Assembly: GCA_007922225.1 (NCBI GenBank)
Contig: ML680053.1
Span: forward strand, 20,074,694-20,138,693
Reading direction: 5' to 3'
Source: Emydura subglobosa
Taxonomy: Eukaryota > Chordata > Testudines > Chelidae
DNA length: 64,000 bases
Of this stretch, positions 49,397-61,999 are shown in pieces. Positions within the stretch are counted from its first letter, which is position 1. Every line of letters starts with the position of its first letter. Position numbers and translations under genes: made by a program. The notes beneath the pieces were generated by a model. The model did not search any database, had not been told where the DNA came from, and worked only from the letters and a program-made list of their open reading frames with translations.

Positions 49397-51344
49397 CTTT
49401 AAGAAAAAAGAAAAGAAAAGAGGAAAAGACACACAAAACTTTTCACCAGTTCATTTCATGTAATTGCAAATCCCTGACATTTTTATTTCTCCTACTGAAA
49501 ACCCTACCGATGAAATTTCAACTCAGAAGATTAATGAGCAAATTGAAGGAAGATGCAATGCCTCTCTCCAGGCCATATAGCCTAGAGAAGAAAAGAGGGC
49601 TAGGACTACAGAGCTCCTGAATTCTCTTCCCATCTCTGTCATACTTGGCTCAGAAATACCAGACCTTAAGAAGAGCTCTGTGTGGCTCGAAAGCTTGTCT
49701 CTCTCACCATTTACTTTCTCACCATTACTTCACCCACCTTACCTCTCTCATATTTATATAAATAAATCACAAACATGATATCCACACCTATGAGATGAGT
49801 AAATATCACTGCCCCCATTTTACAAACTTTTTGACAGTGTTGGTACTACCAAAAATAACTGACTAGCACACTAATTAGATAGATATGGGAATGGAGGAGA
49901 AATAATATATTTTAAAGTCAGACTCCTTTCACAGCAAGAATGATGCTTAATGCTCACACATAGTATAAGAAGAGGTCTAAGAATAATATAGATGACTATG
50001 GAGGCCATAAAAGTTATTGGTGGCAAAAATAAGAACATAAAATGTAAATGAGGCTAAAAGGTACTATGAAGTAAAAGGGTTAAATAATTAATTAGGGGGG
50101 CTAAAACTAATAGTTTGACGATTATTCAGGATGAGTTTAAAAATAGTAAAAGGTCTTTTAAATACATAAAGAGTAAAAAAATCAGAAAGGGAAGCTCCTG
50201 ACATACAAAATGAGAGTGAGTGGAATTTAATAACACAGAACTCTCTATTGCAGAATCTGCACTCAAGGTTTTTGCTCAGTGTTTGAGGGAAAATGGCCAT
50301 AACAGATCAAATTAATCCCTGGTGTAACTCCACTGGAGGATATAGTAGTACTTGGGACATTAATTACATGAGAGCAAATATTGTCTAATTTAAAAGGGAC
50401 AAGCAAATAATGTATAATACTAAAATTCCAGGAAGAGATGGCAGGTGAGATTATTCTAGCACTCTTTGAGACAGCTTAATTTCAGGCAGCCCACTACATT
50501 TATTTAGTTACTAATTATGACTTATAAGAACTTAACTGGCATTCATCAACTTGTTTGGGCACCTTTGAGCTTATTTAACATAACAGAAACAAAACCAGCA
50601 GGAAGCCTCCAGAAAAACTCCACTCCCAACACAATCAATAAGCAAGGCTTTCCCCTACCAGGCCAACCACCCTCCCTCATAAATAATAACCCCATTATAT
50701 GCTAATCTCTTCTATTGAAAGCATATCAAGGTAGTAGAACAAATCCAGAGGAGGGTAACAAATAGGATAAAAGAGATTTTCTTGAACAAGACATTCTAGT
50801 ATAGTATGTAAATTTTCCCTGCCCTCCTCCAGTTGAGGTAACATAATTACATTCTGCCTATCTGCATTCCTTCTGCACTTGCATTTGGAACAAAGTACTT
50901 TATTCTTTTTCCTCCATCCAACTGCTGACCCAGTGTGACTGTCTCCTCTTGCAAGATACAGTGAAACCACAGCCCAAGAGGGTATTGACTCATTTCCTGG
51001 CTTCTTTCTTTCAGTAAGACTGAAGTTGTTTGATTTCTATTATCAATTATTACTAAACATATTTCTAATGTGCACATGGATTGTACCATTGGGGCTGTTT
51101 AGCTGATCAGTACTTTTTTCCTTCTCTCCAAGTAGAAGAATTACTGGGAAATCAAGGGGTAAAATCCTAAGAGGTGCTAAGCATTGTCAGGTCCCACTGA
51201 AATCAATGGGAATTACAGGTGTAATGTACTTCTTACAATTTGGACTTTGAAGTTCCCAAGATAATAATGGAGGGAGTGAGAGTGAATGCTGTCTATAGGC
51301 AAAATCAAGATTAGAGGCAAAACTCTTCACTCAGAAGAAAAGCT
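49397..51344. other. intron, possible small repeat at 49650-49765
   Basis: AGAAGAGCTCTGTGTGGCTC and GAAAGCTTGTCTCTCTCACC, followed by CACCCACCTTACCTCTCTC, form a phrase commonly repeated in turtle genomes, but I cannot name the family. A palindrome remnant (GTCCCACTGAAATCAATGGG) is at 51190-51219. Otherwise A/T-rich with no coding likeness. Confidence 0.35.
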
Positions 51345-51850
51345 TGCGGTATGGCCTATCATGGTGTGGAAACATGAAGTTTGTCACAAAGGGAGTTTGA
51401 GCATGTAGCTGAAAGCTAAGAGGACGTTAGGAATGTGTTGACCAATAAGCGTGGTCAGTTAGGCATGGGTGAAGTTTTCTCTGAAGCTAAATGAGATAGC
51501 AAACTGCTCGACTGTTTCTTTCTTTTGACTGAAGTTGTATTTTTCCATTTTAACAATGAGCTATGCGCATACCTTCCTTTGTAACCAAATATGGGAAGTT
51601 CCTTGTGCAGCTGTATACGTGACACTGTTTGTGCAACTCACCGTTATTTCTTCTGTTTTATTACGCATGCTCAATGCATTTTGCTGTATAACAATGACTT
51701 GGTAATAAGTCTGTATAAAAACCCTCACACGACGTGGAGTGGGGGGCGCAGTTTAACTAAAGCTGTTGCCCCAGGTAATTACCTTATTAATACAGGTCTT
51801 TTCCTTGCCCACCCAAACAGAAGGGAAGACTGTGTTTTCTTCTACAATTC
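51345..51850 (+). repeat. candidate solo LTR
   Basis: A promoter-like GTCTGTATAAAAACCCTCAC (TATA box at about 51715) follows a U3-like stretch with inverted CCAAT (CCAATAAG near 51440). After it comes a GC-richer leader and AATTACCTTATTAATACAGG. I could not fix the TG/CA ends or a target duplication. No viral coding sequence is attached. Confidence 0.3.
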
Positions 51851-52591
51851 GGAACAGTAAAGCTAACTGTGTTACAGATAAACCTAACAAGGGAAGACTG
51901 GCATTGGTGAGACAGAGAAAAGCAAGGCTTACAGCCAAAGATGTGTGGATGTATTCACAATGAACTCCAGAAGATACCTAGTTTTATTTAGAAATCCTTA
52001 CCAGACTTCATTTTCCCTTCAGTAAAACTGAATTCATCATGTATCCAGCAGCAAACTGAAGATAGCCGGGACCTGGCCTGATCCAGGCTATCTCAGAGGC
52101 TTCTGCTTTTCCAGACATTCAGCTGAGACAAATAAAATTAGAGGGGATACTTTGGCTAAAGGACATCACAGTGGAACATTTGGGAATAAAGGCAGAGTTT
52201 TGTCAGTGTGGTGTTCATGATGGTGGAACTCATATGCACTGGAGATTGGTTGAGCATAAAACCACTAGTAGGAAGTGCTGCCTGACCCATCTTTGTACAG
52301 GTCTTCACCTAACAAAAGTAAAAATAGTTCCCGTAGGCTGGCAGGCTTAGTCACCAGCCTATCTTGTTGGTCCTTCTGAATTTTGGCAGCTCACTGGTCA
52401 GGATCTTCCCTAATCTATGCAGGGGGTGGGAGGTGCACAGGGCCTGCTTGACATCTCACAGTCCTCTGCTGCAGGTACAGGAAAGCGTGCCACAAGCCCT
52501 CTCCTGATTCCAGGTTCCATCATGGAGCTAGGGACCTCATTTATATCACCTATATGGGAATCATCCAACCTAGTCACTTGATGATGACCAG
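51851..52591. other. intron, no feature recognised
   Basis: Unremarkable sequence between the candidate LTR and the split CR1. No coding likeness. Confidence 0.45.
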
Positions 52592-52785
52592 GAGATGAAA
52601 TTCGATGCTGATAAATGCAAAGTAATGCACATTGAAAAACAGAATGATGGGGTCTAAATTTCCTGTTAAAATTCAAGAAAGAGATCTTTGAGTCATTGTG
52701 GATAGTTCTCTGAAAACATCAGCTCAATGTGCAGTGGCAGTCAAAAAAGCTAACAGAATGTTAGGATTCAGTGATACAAGAGATT
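52592..52785 (+). mobile_element. CR1 LINE, first half of a split copy
   Basis: AAATTCGATGCTGATAAATG CAAAGTAATGCACATTG through GCTAACAGAATGTTAGGATT corresponds to the CR1 region coding for FDADKCKVMHI, RDLGVIVDSSLKTSAQ and VAVKKANRMLG. It stops abruptly and resumes at 54251. Confidence 0.75.
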
Positions 52786-54250
52786 TTTAAAACTGCTCTA
52801 AGTCCACATCAGGAGACCAGCACCAGAGACAGCATTTAGCCACACAACTGAAAATCAGGCAGAGAAGGGGAGAAAGCATTGGAGATCTTATCTGTTCTGA
52901 TTAAAATAACAAAGATGGTGACAGAATCATAATGACTAGGCATGAATAGAAATATAGTTAGTTTTCAGTTTAAGGCTATTGATAAGTAGTAAATAACGAT
53001 AGCTTAGAACAAGTTTAGCTAGAAATCCAAAATGGTGGCTGATGACGTAACGCTGAGAGAAAAAGAGAAACAAGATGGAGACGTTAAGAAACTGATCTAT
53101 AGCAGAAAAGCAGACTGAGGTAAAATAAAAGTCACTCCTAATACCTGTAGGGAGGGTCCATAGGTGAGGAAGATCCAAAGAGGTCTAAGTTTGAAGTAAA
53201 CAAGTGAAACAAATTATTAGGCATATTAGGCAATGGATTGGTCAAAAATGATGTCACCCCTGGCAGGAAAGATGCTGTTGATTGACATTAAGAAAGCAAC
53301 CATTCAGAAAGGGCCAGAAAAATTCATATATAAGGCATAGAGCTGTCAGGCTTGAGTGTGGGTGATCATGATCAGAAAAGGAGACCTTGACAGCAGGAAA
53401 GCATAAGAATAACAGCAGTGGCAGCAGCAGTAGCAGAACATAGCAGCTTGACAGATCAGAAGGACCATAAGATGAGACAGAGGGATTTAAAATAAGGAAT
53501 GCATGCGTATGCTTGTAAATAAAGCTGGATGCCTGCGCCTGAATGATCTCCTCCACTGCCCATTCTATGACTTGACTACCTGATCAACACTCATAGAATG
53601 TTAGTTAATTTGTAGTAGTATTATTAAGTGTGTTATTGTAATGTTACTGTATACATATATATAAGAAAATTGCATGTTATATTGTAATAAGTTTGTTATT
53701 CTAAAACAATTTTATATTAAGGCTGTATACGTATATATGCAGGATTTCTTTGTTATATGTTGCAACATTGTATGTTTATTATGCTGCCCTGCAATTAAGT
53801 ATTCATAGCCTTGTAATATGTGCTAAGGAAATGTTGCATTGTGTTCTGAGTATTGTATTGCAATTTTAGAGTTTTATGTTATATGTACTAGTACACTGTA
53901 TATTGTTTATAGAATTTTGTATTGTCTTAAGAGGCTTATTTCATAAGTTACACTGTGTTCATTTTTTATTTAAAATCCAATTGTATTAGAATTAGTATTT
54001 AATAAAGTGTTTATTTAATAAAGAGACATTTTGTTTTAGAAGAAATTACTTTGAGTGTCAGTCCTTTGAACGGAGGGCTATATCTATGTCCTCTCAAGGA
54101 GGCAGGCAGTTTTAAAATATTTAAATGTAAACCCCTGGTAAACCCTTGTAAATGCCCTAGGGAAGACCACTTTTGGTTATCCACTCGTAGAAGTAAGGCT
54201 TGAATTGTTTGCATTAGTATACTCAGACTAGTATAGGATCTTGTGGGTCC
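52786..54250. mobile_element. LTR-like insertion inside a CR1
   Basis: About 1.46 kb separates two halves of one CR1. It has TGACGTAACG-like and TGATGTCACC words (53042, 53248), a TATA-like CATATATAAGGC at about 53324, AAATAAAGCTGG at about 53517, and a very A/T-rich second part with AATAAA signals at about 54000. There is no protein coding sequence. A TG (TGATACAAG) start and CA (GGGGTAACA) end are possible at the junctions, but a matching target duplication is not clear. A solo LTR is my best guess. A composite of several insertions is possible. Confidence 0.45.
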
Positions 54251-54990
54251 AAAGTTTTGGGGTAACACCATTAGGAAAGGGTTAGATAATAAGAGAGAAA
54301 ATATCATAATGCCTCTATATAAATCCATGGTATGCCCACACATTGAATACTGCCTGCAATTCTGGTCACCTGATCTCAAAAAAGATAAATTAGAATTGGA
54401 AAAGGTACAGAGAAGGTCAACAAGAATGATTAGGGGTATAGAACAGCTTCTGTATGAAACCTTTAAAAAACTGGGACTCTTCAACTTGGAAAACAGATGA
54501 TTAAGAGGAGACATGATAGAGTTTCTCCACATCTTGACTGATGTGAAGAAAAAGTGTTTATTCATTCCTTCACATAACACAAAAACTAGGGGAAATCCAA
54601 TGAAATCAATAGACAGTAGGGTTAAAACAAACAGAAGGAAGTATTTCACACAACACACAGTCAACCTGTGGAACTCATTGCCAGGGGATATTATGAAGAC
54701 CAAAACTATAACAGAGTTCAAAAAAGAACTAGATAAATTCATGGAGGATAGGTGAATCAATGGTCATTAGCCAATATGGTCAGGGATGCAACTTCATGCT
54801 CTAAGTGTCCCTAGACTTCTGGGTCTGCCGGAAACTGGGAGTGGATGACAGAGGATGGATTGCCTGTTCTGTTCAATCTCTGATGCATCTGGCACTGGCC
54901 ACTGTCAGATGACGGGATACTGGGCCAGATGGACCATTGGTCTGACCCAGCATGACCGTTCATATGTTCTTAGTTAGATAATATAACTAT
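54251..54990 (+). mobile_element. CR1 LINE, second half of a split copy
   Basis: It resumes at CCATTAGGAAAGGG and codes, across frames, for DNKRENIIMPLYKSMVCPHI, EYCLQFWSPDLKKDK, EKVQRRSTRMIRGIEQLLYE and the tail VNLWNSLPGDIMKTKTITEF. The 3' untranslated part has the phrase GGGCCAGATGGACCATTGGT and GACCCAGCATGACC, and ends TTCATATGTTCTTA. It is a different CR1 subfamily from those at 4.8 and 47.6 kb. Confidence 0.88.
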
Positions 54991-55309
54991 AAAACTGAGT
55001 ATTTAGCAAGGTGACTGGTGCCTCAGACAGATCATACTTCTAACTGTGCTCTAGAGAAAACCCGTAAAATAATTACTCTTATAAATAACAATATTCCCTT
55101 CTTACTTAATGCTAACTTTAAATGATTTTATGTTGAATCACTTTAACACACAGTATTAAGGGATTTCATTTAGTCTTAAATAAATCCATCAATACTGGTT
55201 TAGCACAGCTTTCCTCAACGGGCTCCCTTAGCATGTGGCTAGAACCAACCCAAGGAACATGAGGAGAAAAACTTATTTTTGGGTATGGTTTATACATATA
55301 TGGCATAGA
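54991..55309. other. intron, no feature recognised
   Basis: A/T-rich sequence between the CR1 and the foldback element. Nothing recognised. Confidence 0.45.
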
Positions 55310-56040
55310 GATAGTTGGGAATTTTCCATTGGAATGATTTTCTGATGGAAAATGTAGTTTCTGCAAAATCAAAAGTTTGCCAATTTTTTTTTTTAACTTT
55401 TGACCACAAAGAGCTAACTGAAATATTTCATTTTGAGTCAGTTTGACCCTAATCAGAATTTTTCGTTTTTTAATTGATGCAAAATGTTTAGTTCAGAATC
55501 AGTTCAATAATATATTAAACTGCATTTTACTCTCATGGTGCATTGCCTCTGAAAATTATAGGTCTAGTTCCCATTCTCACTTATAGCCCAGGCTCCCTAG
55601 AGAACGCATCTCTGATAAGGCAATGCCCTGATTTTACTCTGACTGAGCTGTGCAGTGCATCATGGGACTCCCATGACTATAGGTACACTATAGGACATGT
55701 AGTCCAAACAGGGAACCTAGCCAATAGAGGAGAATGGGGAACATGAAGCTTCTGAACTAGAGCTCGCATAAAACAATGTGCCACCACAAGGAAATTAAGT
55801 TTAATTTTTTGACTGACTCAAAACAAAGCACTGTATGCCATTTCAACAAGCCAAAACAAAATGTTTTGAATTTGTGAAGGTTAAAATATTTTGTTTTGAC
55901 ATTTCCAAATCAATCTTTTTTAGAATTTCCATTTTGCAGAAAATTTAAACCTTTCATCCCATTTTGGGTTGAAAACAAAAGTTGAAATATTGGAATTTCC
56001 CATGAGCAGAAATTGTGAATTTTGTTCAGCTCTATGATTT
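55310..56040. mobile_element. foldback hAT-like repeat with a unique-looking centre
   Basis: The left arm (GGCATAGAGATAGTTGGGAA, TTTTCCATTGGAATG) and the right arm (GAAATTGTGAATTTTGTTCA, GCTCTATG) are imperfect inverted copies. Further in, TTTCATTTTGAGTCAGTTTG mirrors a TGACTGACTCAAAACAAAGC segment. The middle (about 55530-55770) is GC-richer, with GCATCATGGGACTCCCATGA. No transposase sequence. Confidence 0.55.
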
Positions 56041-59000
56041 TGGAAAAACAGGACAATCTATATATTATATATTCTCTGTTCAAGAAATGATTTTGCTTTA
56101 ACAAAGTCCAAGGGGATAATATTCCAGAATAGAAGAAAATGAAGGTGAAGAGCTTGAATTATAATTTTTGTTTATTCAGAAGTTTACCCTCCCTTCCCAG
56201 GATATTCTCCCAAATGCAGGGAAACAAATTTGAAGGGAGGGTGTATTTAGGAGGTCTTTTTATTTTTGTATAAATGCCACCAGTGTCAGGATCTTATAAA
56301 CAGGTGGTGGAGCTGGGATGGAGATAGTTGCCAAACACCTCAGTTTTGAGATGGAGAAGGTATCTTGGTTGACCAACCAGTGTTGAAGGGGTGGAACTCT
56401 GGGTATGCCACCTCCTCACCCAGCCATGCACCTATGGGATGTGAAACTAGCCTGGCAACAGTCGTTTCACTTTTCTGGACCTTGATTTTAAGGACCCAAG
56501 CTTCAGGATCATGGCTGCGCCCTACAAGCATGCATGGGGTAGGCGAGATGGTTCCTTGAGCCTCCTCCCCACCTTTGTGATGTGAAATTCAAAGATAGCA
56601 TAATCACGATAAAAAGTAAATTGACTAGTGTCTTAAGTTTTCTCTCCTTCTTTCCACTGCATCTCCATCAAGTTTTATATCAAGATGGTGATGATGAGAT
56701 AGAGAAAAATTACCATTAACACTTCTATCTGTCTCCCTCCCCATTTTCTGCATCTCTGACATCTTTAAAACATTCTTCCAAATTATACCGTTTATGTTAC
56801 CTAGAAATGTGATTACCTGAAATGAATTATTCTGGAACACATTTAAGTGGGAATAGTTTATGCAGACAAAGTTGGCACAGTACAGGCTGTTCACTGAGAA
56901 TGTAGGAAATACTCTCACAAATAAAATATTCCTAATATAGTTAAAGGAAATATTAAGTAACAGCTGAGAAGTATTCAGAAGTGACAATTCACTCAAAGAG
57001 AGACGTTTCAGAGCCGTCTGTCTTGATGCAGTCTGATTCTCCAAAACAGACTATATGTCCCTAAATGGGGCTTTAATCCACAATGCCTTTCAGACTTGAA
57101 AAGAAAATAGTTTGCTACCATATGACTACTGACAGGCTGGAACACTCCACAAATGTCACACCTCTAACATACAAGTAAAGTGATCTGGGGGAAAAAGCAG
57201 TTTAGGACTAACATTTTTCAAAACACGGGGGATGTCATACAGCTAAATGAAAACGTACATGTTCATGTTTTGTGTGTCTTTTATGAATATTTATTGTTTC
57301 AAAATTCTAGATAAAATGAAGAACAAATCCTTGGTTGTAACTGATGCACATTCTAGGCTACATTCTACCCTAAGTCGCATGCAAACAGCTATCACTGACA
57401 GTTTGAATGGATGAAGTCAGTGAATCTTGTGGACATATCAAAGGGATGAATGTGTTCGGGCAACCTAGAATTTCAGTCAATATGACCTTAATAGTAAGAT
57501 ATCCCATTCTGAAACTAATACCAATCTCCAAGACAATTAAAATTCCCATCTTACTGATTCCGACCATCTCATAAAGTCAGTACAGAAAGTATGGAAACTT
57601 TGCAGCTTGCCAAATCATTTGAGTATCACATCCATTAAATCTCTCACCTACCCTATACTAAAATCAATCCATTTTGATACTTTAATATATTATAATTGTA
57701 GTCTTTAAATTAAAGCAGAAGATACATAGAAATAAGCCCAACTTGAACTGCTTATTCAAGCTTGACAACTGAAAGTAGTTTTGTGTGGTAAGGGCTTTCT
57801 TTTCTCCTACATTATGTATACCTTTTCTGGCCTTTTCCCCTGTTGAATGCAATGAGGTATCTTAAAGTTGCAAATGGCTAAACTAGAAAATGCCTCTCTC
57901 CCTTCCAAAAAAGACAATAAGTGAACTAAGTTTCATCATTAAGAACTCAAAAATCAAGAAATGTACATGTGCATCACAATATAGTCAAAGGATCATGACA
58001 ATTTTTCAGTTAATACAACTTATTTTTCTACAGCCTTTGCTATTCATATGTAACTTCTTGTGATTCCCTCCCCCCCATTTTTGTATACTTATGCTATTTT
58101 AATTATCATAAAAGTTCATTATATATCTTTGACTTTGATTTCCTATAGGATACATACTTTAGCTAAAAGAAAATTTATTTTAATAGTTCAAGTTCTGCTC
58201 TCAATTACATGAATGCAATCGCCATTAAAGTCACTGGACCTCACATCAGTGCTACTCAGAGCATAAACTGGGCACACTACATTCTTTTCAATCAGCTGCA
58301 CAGATGTACCTAGGTACACTTCAAAGAAGAAAAAGTTAATTGACGCTTATTTAGCTGAAAATAGATGTGATATATATTTGCTCTTATATCCTCACTAACC
58401 CTCCATGCTGCTATAAAAGCCCCTGATTCTGCAATCTGACTCATACAGATGGACCCCTGTGCCCCAGCAGAGCCCCACTGACTCCAACAGGGATCATAAA
58501 GGCATAAGGGTCCTCCTGAATGGATAAGATTGCAGGACTGAGACTTGAACTGGTGGCATGTTGTGTAAGAATATTGATCTACATACTTCCCAAATAAATA
58601 GCTTTGTGGCCATCTCATTCATATATATCACATTTGTAGCTTTATGAATAATCAGAGACATTTCATTTCTGCTGAGATCAGACGAGTTTTAAGAATATAC
58701 ATTTGCAGATGTAGCAGTTCTTTACAATTCATTCCCTTCCCCTTAATTTCAGCTGAGAAGACAAAGAAGTTTATTCACCCTGCACTTCAAGAGAGAAAAA
58801 CTTTTAGGTTCCTTTTAATATAAAATTTGGCATTGTGACACAAGTCTCTTGGCACCTCTGGAGGATCTAATGAAACCCTGCTACTCCTCCCCGTGGTCTT
58901 CCCAGGAGGAGGTCTTGGTGAGCCAAACGACAGCTCCGGGTTTCTGAAATTAATTCCCAACCAAGGTTCAGAGCTCAGGGAATCACTGCCATCTGAGAGC

Positions 59001-59727
59001 ATCTCAGCCCATTTAGAAGAAACATCTTGAACAAAGGTGTTACTCTCAAATGGGAGAGAACAAACTAGAAACCAGGACTGGGACTTCTCAGGAATTATAT
59101 CAGCCACCCAATGTAGTGTATTTATTTTTCATCGTTTTATTTTATGAATTCACTGCTTGTAAAACTGCACGGAAAGAAATGTAGCTACAGATATTTGCCA
59201 GGTTTGCGTCCCGTAGGGTTAACACAGAGCCCTTGCAACAAAACTCCATCTGGAAATGGTGGTGTCAGATGATCAGTCCCAAACCTCAGGTGAATTTTCT
59301 CATTTGATACTCTCCCAGATCCTACTTCAAGCGAAAAAATATAGTTGTATACACTATGAATGTGGTTGAGGCATCTACGGCAGTTTGATTTATTGTAGAG
59401 AAGCTTATATACTAAATATATCAATCTTACACTTTGCTCTCTTTCACAGATTTCATAATCTGTGATGGATTATGGGTTATAATTTTACAACCAATCTCAT
59501 ACAAGTCTTCGTTTTTTGAATCAGTAATAAATACTCTGTCATCCATCAACTAGAACAATTTAAACTATCTAATCTATGGCTTTTGCCGCACAATTATCAT
59601 CTGAGTTACATGATCCATAAAAAAATTCAAGCATTCATATTTAACATGATGGATCTGGTTGCTCCCAAGAACATGGCAAATTCTGTACTTATTTAGATAT
59701 ATATTTCATGCTTTAAAAGTATTTCTT
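56041..59727. other. intron, no firm feature
   Basis: About 3.7 kb with no recognised transposon. Two minus-strand open stretches, 58787-59107 (106 codons) and 59185-59424 (79 codons), read somewhat protein-like (SDGSDSLSSEPWLGINF; RFGTDHLTPPFPDGVLLQG). They lack good splice borders or any family I recognise, and frames of this length are expected by chance. Confidence 0.4.
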
Positions 59728-60088
59728 AGGGCTGTCAAAGGATTAAAAAGATTAATCACGATTAATCACACAATTAATCACGCTGTTAAACAATAGTATA
59801 CCATTTATTTAAATATTTTTGGATGTTTTCTACATTTTCAAAAATATTGATTTCAATTACAACACCAAATAAAAAGTGTACAGTGCTCACTTTATATTTA
59901 TTTTTATTACAAATATTTGCACTGTAAAAAAGATAAGCAAAAGAAATAGAATTTTCAATTCACCTCATATGACTACTGTAGAGCAATCTATCATGAAAGT
60001 TGAACTTACATAAAGAACTATGTAAAAAAATACCTGCACTCAAAAATAAAACAATGTAAATCTTTAGAGCCTACAAGTACACTCAGTC

Positions 60089-60393
60089 CTACTTCTTGTT
60101 CAGCCAATTGCTAAAACTAACAAGTTTGTTTACATTTAAGGGAGACAATGCTGCCCACTGCTGATTTACAATGTCACCTGAAAGTGAGAACAGGTGTTCA
60201 CATGGCGCTGTTGTAGCCAGCATTGCAAGGTATTTACATGCCAGATATGCTAAACATTCACGTCCCTTCAATCAGCATTCCAAAGGACTTGCTTCCATGC
60301 TGATGATAGGTTTTGCTCGATAACGATCCAAAACAGTGCAGACTGACACATGTTCATTTTCATCATCTGAGTCAGATGCCATCAGCAGAAGAT

Positions 60394-60427
<34 letters not shown>

Positions 60428-60596
60428 TGGTGGCTTGGTTTCTGTAGTTTCTTCATCAGAGTGTTGCTCTTTTAAGATTTCTGACAGCATCTTCCACACC
60501 TTGTTCCTCTCAGATTTTGGAAGGCACTTCAGATTCTTTTTAAAAATCTCACATTGGTACCCTGATGCTGTCTGTATTGTGGGGGACCATTTATAA
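60089..60596 (-). pseudogene. hAT transposase C-terminal remnant (left arm)
   Basis: The minus strand reads CLPKSERNKVWKMLSEILKE, SDSDDENEHVSVCTVLDRYR, PLEC and a stop at about 60272. It then reads CLAYLACKYLAMLATTAPCE and HLFSLSGDIVN, ending with LNVNKLVSFSNWLNKK. The final part is the hAT dimerisation region, which holds hAT transposases together. A Lys run (poly-T 60397-60426 on plus) lies in the middle and can be expected to vary in length. Confidence 0.85.
60397..60426 (+). repeat. (T)30 homopolymer inside the hAT copy
   Basis: An uninterrupted run of 30 T, equivalent to a Lys codon run on the minus strand of the transposase remnant. It is likely length-variable and prone to sequencing error. 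Confidence 0.95.
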
Positions 60597-61582
60597 TATT
60601 CTTGATATTAATATTGCAAAATTACAATAATTTGTATGAGATATGCCATGTCAGGTACCATTGGAAAGGCTATAATTTGCTTAGTATGATAATATTGTTT
60701 ATGTGTATGTATCATATTTCTATTGTAAATTATGGATACGGCAAATTAGTGTCAGCATTGATGACTCATCGGGGGCCATTACTTTTACAAGGAGCCCAGG
60801 GAGAGAAGCCAGGATGGCACCGATGTGTCATCAGGACATTTAGGGACATGCCTGTGGTCACAGGGGCTGCAAGTGACTTTTCCTGACCACGTGGTGTGAG
60901 ATTGTGCTTGAAACAAACCACATGGAAGACCAGAGACTATAAAATGCAGTTGCGTCATCTCCATCTTGTCTTCGTTCCGTCTTCCTACCTCTCAATCACC
61001 TCATTTACAAATGAAGATATGAAACAAAGGACTGAGACTCATCCAGGTATGGATGTACACAGGAGGAACTGTACGAGCCTGCAAACTCCTGAGTTCTGCT
61101 GAGAATCTGATATATATGGACTTTAAAGTAATTTGTATGTATCTGATTGCTTTGACTATTTAAAATTTCTCTTCTCATTTGTTTCTTTCCTTTTATAATA
61201 AACCTTTCAGTTTAGTTACTAAAGGATTAGCTGGCAACATGATATTCTGGGTAAGACCCAAACTTATATTGATTTGGTAATGTGGCTGACCTTTTGTGGA
61301 TCAGGAGAACATTTTTGGTAAAGGGAATGAAGTTTTAATAACTTATCTCTTTACTGGACCTCATTGCTAATTGAGGGCCAGAGACTGCAATAAAGGGGTG
61401 TGTGTATTTCTTTTTGGGGGATTCTTGATAACCAGTGTAGGGAATCAGGAGCATTGTTTGTGACTGGCTGGCGAACCTAAATGTAGTGTTAGCAACCAAT
61501 TTGGGAGAATTTGCTTTACTTTTGCAGCCTGCTCTGACCTTGGCATTTTCAGGTGGGCTACCCTATGTACGGATGGGTCACA
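60562..61582 (+). mobile_element. solo LTR nested in the hAT copy
   Basis: The hAT sequence is continuous across the gap: CTCACATTGGTACC on the left resumes as TATCTTTGCATTTTGTC on the right. The inserted 1.02 kb has GACTATAAAATGCAG (TATA, about 60938) and TTATAATAAACCTTTCAG (polyadenylation signal, about 61195), and ends GGGTCACA. A five-base target duplication GTACC / GTATC is plausible. The start could instead be TGTATTGTGGGGG at 60573. No internal retroviral genes are present, so the body was lost by LTR recombination. Confidence 0.75.
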
Positions 61583-61789
61583 GTATCTTTGCATTTTGTC
61601 AAATCAGCAGTGAAAGTGTTCTTAAATTAAACAACATGTTCTGGGTCATCATCCAAGACTGCCATAAAACAAAATATATGGTTGAATGCAGTAAAACCAC
61701 AGAGCAGGAGACATACAATTCTCCCTCAAGGAGTTCAGACATAAATTTAATTAACGCATTATTTTTTTTAACAAGTGTCATTAGCATGG

Positions 61790-61999
61790 AAACATGTCCT
61801 TTGGAATGGTGACCGAAACATGAAGAGGCATATGAATGTTTGGTAGATCTAGCACGTAAATACCTCGCAAGGCTGGCTACAACAGCGCCATGTGAACACC
61901 TATTCTCACTTTCAGGGGATATTGTAAATAGGAAGAGGGCAGTGTTATCGCCTGCAAATGTAAACAAACTTGTTAGTCTTAGCGATTGACTGAACAAGA
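61790..61999 (+). pseudogene. hAT transposase C-terminal remnant (right arm)
   Basis: The plus strand reads a CPLEW start, then CLVDLARKYLARLATTAPCE and HLFSLSGDIVNRKRAVLSP, then ANVNKLVSLSD, a stop, and LNKK. It is an inverted second copy of the sequence at 60089-60271 with independent changes (for example NRKRA against NQQWA), so the foldback is old. Confidence 0.82.

Noticed and set aside
54011..54760. 249-codon minus-strand frame
   Set aside because: It is the antisense of the CR1 coding sequence at 54251-54755 plus adjacent A/T-rich DNA.
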